From positions 1 to 30,591 of the forward strand of contig CAZYWA010000016.1 in NCBI GenBank assembly GCA_964650975.1: DNA of 30,591 bases, written 5' to 3'. The DNA comes from CAZYWA01 sp964650975 [NCBI: uncultured bacterium] (GTDB taxonomy: Bacteria; JADJOY01). A model generated the notes under the pieces. The model ran no database searches, was not told the DNA's origin, and worked only from the letters and a program-made list of their open reading frames with translations. Positions within the stretch are counted from its first letter, which is position 1, and every line of letters starts with the position of its first letter. The position numbers and the translations under genes were made by a program. Of the stretch, positions 8,442 to 15,139 are shown piece after piece.

Positions 8442-9590
8442 TCACTGCGGCGCTGCTAGCTCCTTCGCCTTCCGCTCGTCGAGCTGCTTCAGCAGGTCGG
8501 CGTCGGACGGATACGTCTTTCCTTCCTCGTGTCCGTAAGCGAGGACGTTGACGCGACGCTCGCCGAACTGGCTGGTGACCAGCAGCAGATAATCGGCGTG
8601 AAAACCGGGAGCCAGGTACTTCTGGAAGTCGCCGACGCCGTCGTAGTCGATCGCGACCTTGGCGGGCAACAGCAGGCTGCCGCCCTGGTCCGCGGGCGCG
8701 CCACCCAGGTACATCAGCAGCCGGCCCTGCGGGCTGAACACCTGCACGTTGTTGAACGACGCGTCGACCACGTAGAGGCGTCCGTCGCGATCGACGGCGA
8801 CGCCCTTGGGGCGCGCGAATTTCCCGAAGTTGTCGCCGGGGCCGCCGAACACCATCTGGTAGTGCCCGTCGCGATCGAACTTCACCACCTGGAAGCGGCC
8901 GAAGTCGGTGACGTAGAGATAGCCCTCGCGGTCGATCGTGAGGTTGGTGGGACGATCGAGACGCTCGGTCGGCGCGCCCTTGTCGCCGATGGTCTTCACC
9001 GGCTCGCCGGACTCGCGATCGAGCACCTTGACGAGCTTGCTCTGGGTGTCGACCACGTAGAGCCGGTTCTCGAACGGCACCGCGTCCACCGGCTTCCAGG
9101 CACCGGGAGTGCCGTACGCGCGCAGATAGCGATCCTCGCGATCGAACGCGACCACCTGGCCGCGCACCGGATCGGATACGTAGCGAGTGCCGTCGGCGCC
9201 GATGCTCACGTTGATCGGCTGGCGCAGCGCCCCGGGTCCCACGGCACCCTGCAGCGGTTGGAATTTCTGGCCCTTCACGTCCAGCACCAACACGGTCGTG
9301 TTGCTGTCGCAGACGTAGATCTTGCCGTCGGCGATCGCGACCCCGTAGGGCTTGTCGATCTTCAGGTCCTGGTTCTCGCCGAGGACGAACTTGTCGAACG
9401 CCGACTGGTGCTCGAGATCCTTGCGGCCGCTGAACGAGGTCAAGAACTGGACGCGGGGTAGCTCGGGAGCCGCCGGGAAAAACACCGGGACGGCCGGCGG
9501 CTGCACCGATTCGGCGCAACCGCCGCAGATCACGAGCATCACGAGGGCGAGCCAGGCGGAGGATCGGGTCCGGCCGATGCGTGTCTTCAT
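8442..9590 (-). CDS. NHL-repeat beta-propeller lipoprotein, first gene of the barrel operon
   Basis: ATG at 9590 gives 382 residues. A GTG two codons upstream (9596) is possible, and neither has a strong ribosome site. The leader (R-S-S-A-W-L-A-L-V-M-L-V-I-C-G-G-C) ends at Cys25, a probable lipidation site. Five clear NHL blades (landmarks P-Y-G-V-A, L-Y-V-V-D, V-Q-V-F) and a divergent sixth make a six-bladed propeller. The last blade carries an insert ending in L-L-L-V-T-S-Q-F-G-E-R-R-V-N-V. A charged helical tail follows (about 358-382). The gene lies 36 bases ahead of the pentahaem lipoprotein and begins just after the terminator at 9637-9672, so it probably opens its own transcript. With the second NHL gene (4681-5766) it flanks the pentahaem-barrel pair. 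Role: likely structural or docking partner at the outer membrane. No enzymatic motif is seen. Confidence 0.85.
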   Translation of the reverse strand: MKTRIGRTRSSAWLALVMLVICGGCAESVQPPAVPVFFPAAPELPRVQFLTSFSGRKDLEHQSAFDKFVLGENQDLKIDKPYGVAIADGKIYVCDSNTTVLVLDVKGQKFQPLQGAVGPGALRQPINVSIGADGTRYVSDPVRGQVVAFDREDRYLRAYGTPGAWKPVDAVPFENRLYVVDTQSKLVKVLDRESGEPVKTIGDKGAPTERLDRPTNLTIDREGYLYVTDFGRFQVVKFDRDGHYQMVFGGPGDNFGKFARPKGVAVDRDGRLYVVDASFNNVQVFSPQGRLLMYLGGAPADQGGSLLLPAKVAIDYDGVGDFQKYLAPGFHADYLLLVTSQFGERRVNVLAYGHEEGKTYPSDADLLKQLDERKAKELAAPQ

Positions 9591-9636
9591 GGTCACGAGA
9601 GCCGTGTCTGAGTGGATGGTTCCGGGTTCCTGAACG

Positions 9637-9672
9637 AAAAACGAGAGGGGACCCGCGGCGGATCCCCTCTCG
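9637..9672 (-). terminator. Rho-independent terminator after the tetrahaem cytochrome gene
   Basis: A perfect 10-bp stem (9642-9651 with 9663-9672; arm CGAGAGGGGA) encloses an 11-base loop. On the minus strand it is followed directly by five T (9641-9637). It starts 29 bases beyond the tetrahaem stop codon. It separates the octahaem-tetrahaem transcript from the NHL-barrel operon, which begins 47 bases further on. Confidence 0.88.
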
Positions 9673-9701
9673 CACGGCCGAGCGGGCAGAGACCGACGGC
9701 G

Positions 9702-10511
9702 TTAAGGAGCGGTGTAGATTCCCTTGTCGTGGCAGGTCAAGCAGAGCTCGCTGTTCTGATCGCTCCTCCACAGCAGCCGTTCGCCGTCGTTGCCCTTGTT
9801 GTGCACCGAATGGCAGGTCGCGCATTCCATGTGAGCGTCACCGCTCAGGTGATCGCGCACGAACGAGGTGGGCGTGAGCTTGGCCGTGTCCGCGTTGCGG
9901 ATCTCGGTATCGCCCAGCTGCACGTCGTCGTAGTTGAACCCGATCGGGTGGTGGTTGCCCAGGTACTTGTCGGCGCCGATCTGGTAGGCCGGCGTCATGG
10001 TGGTGGTGCCGGTCGACTGCGTGATCTGATCGGCGTTGCCGTACGAGTTCACGGCGATCGTGCCGTCGTGGCAGCTCAGGCAGAGCAGCGAGGTGCTGCC
10101 CGGGGTCATTCCGTTGAGGATGGCCTGCGAGGCCTTCGACCCGCTCTGCGGCGCGCCCGGGCCGTTGTCGTACATCGTATAGGTCGGGTCGCTGGTCAGC
10201 GTGTGGTTCCAGAGTGGCAGGTAGTCGAATGCGTCGGGCGCCAGCGGGCCGGTGCCCGTCCCCGCGGCCGAGCTCAGCCGGTAGGTGTTGTGAGGCGCGT
10301 GGCAGAAGATGCAGATCCGGTTGAGCGGATCGCTGGGCGACGCCGTGTAGTCCATCCCGTTGTGGGCGGTGCCCAGGTCGTGAGGCGTGCCGTTGATGCC
10401 GGCGCCCGCGACGTAAGAACCGGTGAAGGCCTGTGCCGACGTTCCGAGGGTCGCTGTTGCTAGAGCCACGCCCAGTGCGGCTGTCAGCAGTGATCGGGTT
10501 ACCCGTTTCAT
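9702..10511 (-). CDS. Secreted tetrahaem cytochrome c, homologous to the N-terminal module of the 12-haem protein
   Basis: The 269-residue protein has a clear signal peptide (cleavage after S-A-Q-A, residue 28) and four CX2CH motifs: C67, C144, C230 and C257. Landmarks C-I-F-C-H-A-P-H-N, L-P-L-W-N-H, C-L-S-C-H-D-G-T-I-A, N-H-H-P-I-G-F-N-Y and M-E-C-A-T-C-H-S-V-H-N occur in the same order in residues 27-200 of the 12-haem cytochrome. This is a stand-alone copy of that module. The ribosome site is excellent (AAGGAG, 8 bases before the ATG), which suggests high expression. The gene starts 58 bases after the octahaem gene and ends before a strong terminator, so the two form one transcript. Role: mobile or polymeric electron carrier. 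Some tetrahaem proteins assemble into nanowires, but I see no specific evidence for that here. Confidence 0.9.
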   Translation of the reverse strand: MKRVTRSLLTAALGVALATATLGTSAQAFTGSYVAGAGINGTPHDLGTAHNGMDYTASPSDPLNRICIFCHAPHNTYRLSSAAGTGTGPLAPDAFDYLPLWNHTLTSDPTYTMYDNGPGAPQSGSKASQAILNGMTPGSTSLLCLSCHDGTIAVNSYGNADQITQSTGTTTMTPAYQIGADKYLGNHHPIGFNYDDVQLGDTEIRNADTAKLTPTSFVRDHLSGDAHMECATCHSVHNKGNDGERLLWRSDQNSELCLTCHDKGIYTAP

Positions 10512-10569
10512 GGCTTCGCTCCTTCGCGCGCCTGTTCAGCGATGGTCGGTTGTGCCACCCATGCTCGCG

Positions 10570-13500
10570 TCATTTGTTGGTTGCGTTGATCGTGTTGCCC
10601 AGGCTGCTCGGACCCACCGTGACCGACGCGGCGGGGACCGTGAACGTGTATCCGGACTTCGTCACCTTGAGCGTGTAGCCGGCCGGCTTGAGAGAGCCGG
10701 CGGTGAAGGTCCCGTTCGCCGCCGTGTACACGCTCTTCACGACGTTCGAACCGTTCAGCACGGACACCACGGCGTTGGCCAGGGTCGCGGTGCCGAATTT
10801 GTTCTTCACGGTGCCACTGACGCTGAAGTAGGCCGGCGTCGCCTGGACCGGACAGGTCCTCGTCGCCGACTGAAGCTTGCTGTCGATCGCGGTCTGCGTG
10901 ACCGTGAACGTTCCGGGGCGAGTGTAGGTGTGGTTGATCGAGGCGCCCTGCGTCGCGATCGTCTTGGTGCTGCCGTCGCCGAAGTCGACCACGATCTGCA
11001 GCGAGGCGTTGCCGTCGCCGGGGATCGCGTCCGCGTCGGGACCGTCGTCGCTCGAGGTGTCGAGCAGCGACATGTGCCACGTGTTCGCGTCCCAGGTGCA
11101 GGTACCGTCGACCGTGGGCGGCAGGTCCGGGTTGGCGAGCGTCACGCTGCGGGTGGAGGTGCCCACCAGCTTGCCGGCCATGCTCACCGTCAGGGTGATC
11201 GTCTTGGTGCCGGCGATCGAGTAGGCGTGGGAGTCGGGGTCCGCCGATCCGTGCGCCGTGCCGTCACCCCAATCCCAGTCGTAGGTGAACACCGGGCACG
11301 GCGAGCTGCCGCAATCCACCGACGCGTCGACGGCCACGCTGAGACCGTTCGGAGTGGCACTGAACGTCACGGGGTACGAGATGCCGGAGGAGCCGTGCAT
11401 GCCCTTGGCGACGCGGCCCAGCCGGGTCTTCGAGAAGTACGGGGCGCCGTTCTTGGTCGGGTTCTGGACCACGGCCTTCCCGGCTCCGACCACCGACGGC
11501 ACGACCCCGACCACCGTGATGGTGCTGGGCGGTGTGATCGACAGGATGTACGTCTCGAAATCGCCGTTGATGATGCCGCCCTGGCCGTCGTAGTCGAGCG
11601 CGCCGGCGTCGGCGACCGTGATCCGTTGGCCCACCGTGAAGCCGGTGGTGGAGGCCACGGTCAGCACCGCGCTCGCGGTGCTGGTCGGGGCCGTGAGCGT
11701 GGTGGTCGCCTGCGCGGCGCCGCCGCCGTGGCACTGACCGCAGGCCGCGTCGAGGTCCACCCATACCGCGTTCGTGAAGGTGCCGTCGGGGGCGGTGTTG
11801 GCGTTGGTGACCGTGGTCATCGCGGCGGGCATCGGGGCCGTCGCGTAGCCCGAGTCGGAATTGATGCGGAACATGTGCTGTCCGCCAGGCATGTGGCAGG
11901 TGACGCAGGGTCCCTGCTCCTCGTTGCCCGAGACCGCCTTGTCGAACGGCGTGCCGGCCGTGTGCAGGTGGTTGATCTTGGTCAAGTCCACCGCGAACGG
12001 GCCGGCGTGGCATTCCTGGCACTGCTTGACCGACTCTTCGATGCCAGCCTCGTCGACTGTGCTGCGGTGCACGTTGTGGCAACCGGTGCAGCCGTTGCCC
12101 GTGCCGCTCGCCTCGCCTTCGTTCTGGAAGAAGCTGCCGTAGCCGTTGCCGAAGGTCGCGGTGCCGATCTCGTTGAAGTTGCCGGTGAACTGCCCGTGCG
12201 GGCTGTTCAGGAACATGTTCCCGTGCGGATGGCTCGGGAAGGTCACCGTGCTGTGGTACGGGCCGATCTTGACGTAGTTCCCTGGGTGCGAGCTCGTGCC
12301 GCTGCCGACGCCGCTCCCGGTGTCGGCGTAGGGCACACCGCTCGTCTCCTGACGGTGGCACTGCATGCAGAGCCCGGTGATCATCTGGCCACGCGTGGCG
12401 AGCGTGCCGGTGTAGTGACCGCCGGCGTCCGCGCACGACACGTTGTCGGTCTCCGCACCCCATTGGCAGGCCACCCCTCCCGGGCAGTTGCCGACGGGTG
12501 CCGCGCTGCACGAAGCCTGATCGGTGTAGGGTCCGCCCGCGATGTTGTTGCAAGCGCCGGCGACCGAGCAGGACGGCGACGGAGGCTGAGTCCACGTTCC
12601 GCCACCGCCCACACACGTCGCCTGGGTGCCGAAGTTGTTGTTGCTGCACGGAGTCACCCACTTGCCGACGCCAGCGGCAGGCGCCGCTTCGGGGCCGGCT
12701 TCGCACGCCGCCTTGTTGGTGAAGCGCGTGTCGGTGCAGTAGCCGTAGGTCCAGGTCGCACCGGCTCCCGTGCAAGAGAGCACGTCGCGGAAGCTGCCGT
12801 TCGAGCACGATCCGGGGATGTCCGCCGAGGTCAGGTTGCTGTGGTGCGTCGACATACCGCTCGGCGCCGAGAACGGACGGTTGCCGCCGTTCGACGCATT
12901 GTCGACGGCCGAGCCGTGGCAGCGCGAGCACTGGATGCCGAACTGGTCCCACGAAGCGAACTTGTTCGAGTCACCGCTGACGCCGCCGGCCAGGTTCACC
13001 TTGCCGAAGGTGTCATTCGTCACGCCGTCCCAGGTGACACCCGGGAACGACGCTTCCGGCTCCTTCGCCGTGTTGATGCTCGCGTCGCTCGTCCAGCCCG
13101 TGGTGTGGCAGCGGGCGCACGAGTACGAGTTGAGCGGCTTGTGCGTGGACGGGGATGACCCGGCCGCGTAGATCGCGCGCGGCAACGGCACCAGCCAGTC
13201 GCCATAGATCCAGTAGAGCTGCGAGGGGACACCGCCGATCGTGATCTGACCGAGCGACCAGTTGATCGGATCCCCGACGTCGTCCGACGGATAGCTGCTC
13301 ACCGGATGCCACTCGCCACCGGCCTCTTCGCAAGCATCTTCGGTGACGGCAGCGGGAATCGTGCACGCGAGTGTCGGGCCACCCCAAGGCTCACCCGCGA
13401 CGACCTTGCGGGCCATGTTTCGATGGCCCATGTAAAGCGTGTCCTCGACGTCGCGCACGCGCGTGGTGTTGTAGAGCGTCTCCGAATTGTGGCAACGCAA

Positions 13501-14133
13501 GCACTGGTCACCCGGGCCAGGGCCGGCGCTGCTCGAGCTCGAACCCGCGGCGGACGTGGTGTTGAGCAAGGGGGGGGTGTACGAGCTGGCCGCCGGGAAC
13601 GCCCAAACGCCGACGCAAGTACCGGAGGTGATCCAGTTGCCCTTGTCGGCGGCGCACACCACGGCGTTGCGGTCCTGGTCGTCCATGCCGATCGCGCACA
13701 CGCCGACCGCCGCGTTCCACCGACGCGCGATCCAGTTGGCACCACTTTCCTCGCAGCTCGGCTGGTCGGTGTAGGTGGGGTTGCTACAGGTGGCCACGCA
13801 CGCCCCGGACGTGTTGTTGACCAGGTCGTTGCAGACACCGGACGTCGCCCAGGCGCCTAGCACTCCTGCACCGGTACAGGTGGCCGAGTTGTTGGGAACC
13901 GGATTGAGCCGAAGGGCCAGACACTCGGGTCGGGTGGTGGCGCTCGGCTGGTTGAGGCAGAAGCCCTGTGCCGGCAGGCTCCAGCCGTTGGTGGCTGGGT
14001 TCTGTTGGGCTCCGTCGTTCAGATACTGGGTGGCCGCGAACGCGGTCCCCGCCAGGAGCAGGACACACCCAGCGAATAGCTGAATGACCACCGAGCTGGC
14101 CTTCGGAAACGAGCTACGTCGTATCGCCGTCAT
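10570..14133 (-). CDS. Giant secreted octahaem cytochrome c with Cys-rich repeats, two PKD-like domains and a C-terminal CarboxypepD-regulatory-like domain
   Basis: The ATG at 14133 has a GGAGG site upstream and begins a signal peptide (cleavage near A33), giving 1187 residues. Eight CX2CH motifs lie at C211, C339, C402, C589, C682, C705, C743 and C798. Between and before them runs a recurrent disulfide-like motif C-x10-C-x6-W, exact at (116,127,134), (257,268,275), (443,454,461) and (496,507,514), with variants near 146-167 and 466-492. Residues about 808-890 are an insert rich in Thr, Ser and Val. A PKD domain (about 918-1000; D-W-D-W-G-D-G-T) and a second PKD-like unit (about 1045-1085; V-D-F-G-D-G-S) follow. 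The last 85 residues resemble a carboxypeptidase-regulatory/CNA-B fold (F-S-V-S-G-T-V-K-N). PKD and regulatory-like domains usually act in surface attachment, so an extracellular, cell-attached terminal reductase or adhesive cytochrome is likely. It heads the transcript with the tetrahaem gene and is preceded by a 497-base leader. Confidence 0.9.
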   Translation of the reverse strand: MTAIRRSSFPKASSVVIQLFAGCVLLLAGTAFAATQYLNDGAQQNPATNGWSLPAQGFCLNQPSATTRPECLALRLNPVPNNSATCTGAGVLGAWATSGVCNDLVNNTSGACVATCSNPTYTDQPSCEESGANWIARRWNAAVGVCAIGMDDQDRNAVVCAADKGNWITSGTCVGVWAFPAASSYTPPLLNTTSAAGSSSSSAGPGPGDQCLRCHNSETLYNTTRVRDVEDTLYMGHRNMARKVVAGEPWGGPTLACTIPAAVTEDACEEAGGEWHPVSSYPSDDVGDPINWSLGQITIGGVPSQLYWIYGDWLVPLPRAIYAAGSSPSTHKPLNSYSCARCHTTGWTSDASINTAKEPEASFPGVTWDGVTNDTFGKVNLAGGVSGDSNKFASWDQFGIQCSRCHGSAVDNASNGGNRPFSAPSGMSTHHSNLTSADIPGSCSNGSFRDVLSCTGAGATWTYGYCTDTRFTNKAACEAGPEAAPAAGVGKWVTPCSNNNFGTQATCVGGGGTWTQPPSPSCSVAGACNNIAGGPYTDQASCSAAPVGNCPGGVACQWGAETDNVSCADAGGHYTGTLATRGQMITGLCMQCHRQETSGVPYADTGSGVGSGTSSHPGNYVKIGPYHSTVTFPSHPHGNMFLNSPHGQFTGNFNEIGTATFGNGYGSFFQNEGEASGTGNGCTGCHNVHRSTVDEAGIEESVKQCQECHAGPFAVDLTKINHLHTAGTPFDKAVSGNEEQGPCVTCHMPGGQHMFRINSDSGYATAPMPAAMTTVTNANTAPDGTFTNAVWVDLDAACGQCHGGGAAQATTTLTAPTSTASAVLTVASTTGFTVGQRITVADAGALDYDGQGGIINGDFETYILSITPPSTITVVGVVPSVVGAGKAVVQNPTKNGAPYFSKTRLGRVAKGMHGSSGISYPVTFSATPNGLSVAVDASVDCGSSPCPVFTYDWDWGDGTAHGSADPDSHAYSIAGTKTITLTVSMAGKLVGTSTRSVTLANPDLPPTVDGTCTWDANTWHMSLLDTSSDDGPDADAIPGDGNASLQIVVDFGDGSTKTIATQGASINHTYTRPGTFTVTQTAIDSKLQSATRTCPVQATPAYFSVSGTVKNKFGTATLANAVVSVLNGSNVVKSVYTAANGTFTAGSLKPAGYTLKVTKSGYTFTVPAASVTVGPSSLGNTINATNK

Positions 14134-14630
14134 GATCCGCGCCTCCGTCTCGCTGCGCGCCACGTGCTGCCCAGCCAACCGCCCTCGATGCGCAGGCTCA
14201 CCTCTCGTTGTCGAATGAAGGAGTCCCAGAGCTCGCTCACGAGGATCCGCCGAGTTTCGGGATCCGCGCCGGGACGAGCTCATGACCGTCACTGCCTTCG
14301 TCTCTTGGGATGGGACTGCCCGGCAGGCGTCGCAAACCGGGTGCCTTCGAAGCGGCGAGGGCGCGCGCCCGCCGTTACTGCCGAAATTGCGCTGATCTGT
14401 ATGCAACTCGGCGCTCGACCGGATCGGTCGCACCGTCTGGCCGTTTCGGATCGGTAACTCAGACGCGCGCTAAGCAGATCCACCGGTAACATTCGACGTC
14501 CAGACGGTGTTATGCGCCGCCCGGGTGCGCGCCCGCGCGAGACTCGTGCGATCTCGGCGCGGGGCGCGAGCGGGACGCCGACTGCTGGTGGACTCGGACC
14601 GGGCGGCCAAAAGACGCCGGGAGGGGACAG
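14134..14630. other. 497-base intergenic region between the monohaem cytochrome and the octahaem gene
   Basis: No credible gene. Short open frames on either strand lack a ribosome site and recognisable protein. It should hold the promoter and leader of the octahaem-tetrahaem transcript. Its one distinctive content is the nested inverted-repeat element at 14416-14509, listed separately. I could not assign a promoter with confidence. Confidence 0.6.
14416..14509 (-). promoter_or_regulatory. Nested inverted-repeat element upstream of the octahaem cytochrome, possible structured leader RNA
   Basis: Arms CACCGTCTGG (14431-14440) and CCAGACGGTG (14500-14509) are perfect 10-bp complements enclosing 59 bases. 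Inside lie a GGATC/GATCC pair and, on the minus strand, a CTTAG/CTGAG hairpin with one wobble pair. GTTACCG occurs twice, once on each side of the inner pair. Immediately next to the outer arm is a second hairpin, CGACCG with CGGTCG and a 3-base loop (14416-14430). The element is about 300 bases before the octahaem start, on the leader side. It could be a cis-regulatory RNA, a two-site operator for a dimeric regulator, or a decayed small mobile element. The pairing is seen; the function is inference. Confidence 0.4.
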
Positions 14631-14969
14631 CTACTTCGCGCCGCCGACCAAGCCCTTCGTGTAGGCGAGAACGTCATCCATCTCGGTGGCACTCAGGCTC
14701 TTGCCGAAGGCGGGCATCGGCTTCTTTCCCTCCCCGAGCGTCTTGAGGAGCTCCGCGTCGCTCTTGCCCGCCGCACCCGAGAGGTCGGTCTTGGCCTTCA
14801 GCGCGGCGTCCATCTTGGCGTTCCCTTTGCCGTCGGGGCCGTGGCAAGTGGCGCACTTCTTGTCGTAGGTCGCCTTGCCGGCCGCCGCGTCGGCCGCGAC
14901 CGAGTGGACGGCGGGAACCAACAGCAATGCGAGGGCGGCTGCAGCCGCGGTGTTCACGACACGAGTCAT
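14631..14969 (-). CDS. Class I monohaem cytochrome c (c555/c553-like), periplasmic
   Basis: The 112-residue protein has a cleavable signal peptide (hydrophobic 8-25, cleavage near V-A-A-D) and one haem motif, C-A-T-C-H at C39, followed by G-P-D-G-K-G. The distal methionine ligand is M85 in K-P-M-P-A-F-G. The terminal helix (E-M-D-D-V-L-A-Y-T-K) completes the small class I fold. Such proteins shuttle electrons in the periplasm at fairly high potential, unlike the bis-His multihaem neighbours. The ribosome site GGGAGG lies 7 bases before the ATG. It is upstream of the octahaem gene on the same strand but 497 bases away, so it is probably its own transcript, divergent from the Asp-box lipoprotein gene. 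Confidence 0.93.
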   Translation of the reverse strand: MTRVVNTAAAAALALLLVPAVHSVAADAAAGKATYDKKCATCHGPDGKGNAKMDAALKAKTDLSGAAGKSDAELLKTLGEGKKPMPAFGKSLSATEMDDVLAYTKGLVGGAK

Positions 14970-15139
14970 GGCGGATCCTCCCGTGGATTCGGCCGCACGA
15001 TGCGACCGTCCCCCTTCCCTATCACGGAGAAGTGAATGGGCGCGAGCGGAGTCGGGGTCGGTTCTCGAATTGGAACGCCGCCGGCTCCTCGGTCATGATT
15101 CGTTTTGAAAATTCCCGCGCTGATGGCGAGCCACACCCC

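Noticed and set aside
5805-8459. Very long plus-strand open frame (884 codons) across the barrel and pentahaem genes
   Set aside because: It is the antisense shadow of high-GC coding DNA: arginine/valine-rich, without domains, and it conflicts with well-supported minus-strand genes that have signal peptides and haem motifs.
9702-10511. Assignment of the tetrahaem protein as OmcE-type nanowire subunit
   Set aside because: Haem number agrees, but I cannot match the sequence or domain ends to OmcE from memory. The module resembles general c3-type tetrahaem domains.
10423-13158. Plus-strand open frame of 911 codons across the octahaem gene
   Set aside because: Same reason: low-complexity Arg/Ala/Val sequence antisense to a protein with eight haem sites, PKD domains and a signal peptide.
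14164-14457. Small plus-strand gene (97 codons) in the long leader
   Set aside because: No ribosome site, atypical composition and no recognisable protein. It overlaps the structured element region.
14134-14460. Sigma-54 promoter upstream of the octahaem gene
   Set aside because: The nearest match around TGCAA (14402) lacks the GG element at the required spacing.
14431-14509. Miniature transposon with CACCGTCTGG terminal repeats
   Set aside because: Only one copy is seen in the window, with no flanking target duplication. Kept as a regulatory or structural candidate only.
14134-14630. GEMM-I (c-di-GMP) riboswitch in the cytochrome leader
   Set aside because: A GTTACCGAT end-like string occurs, but the required upstream GCAAACC and GGACGCAAAGCC elements are not present in order on the minus strand.
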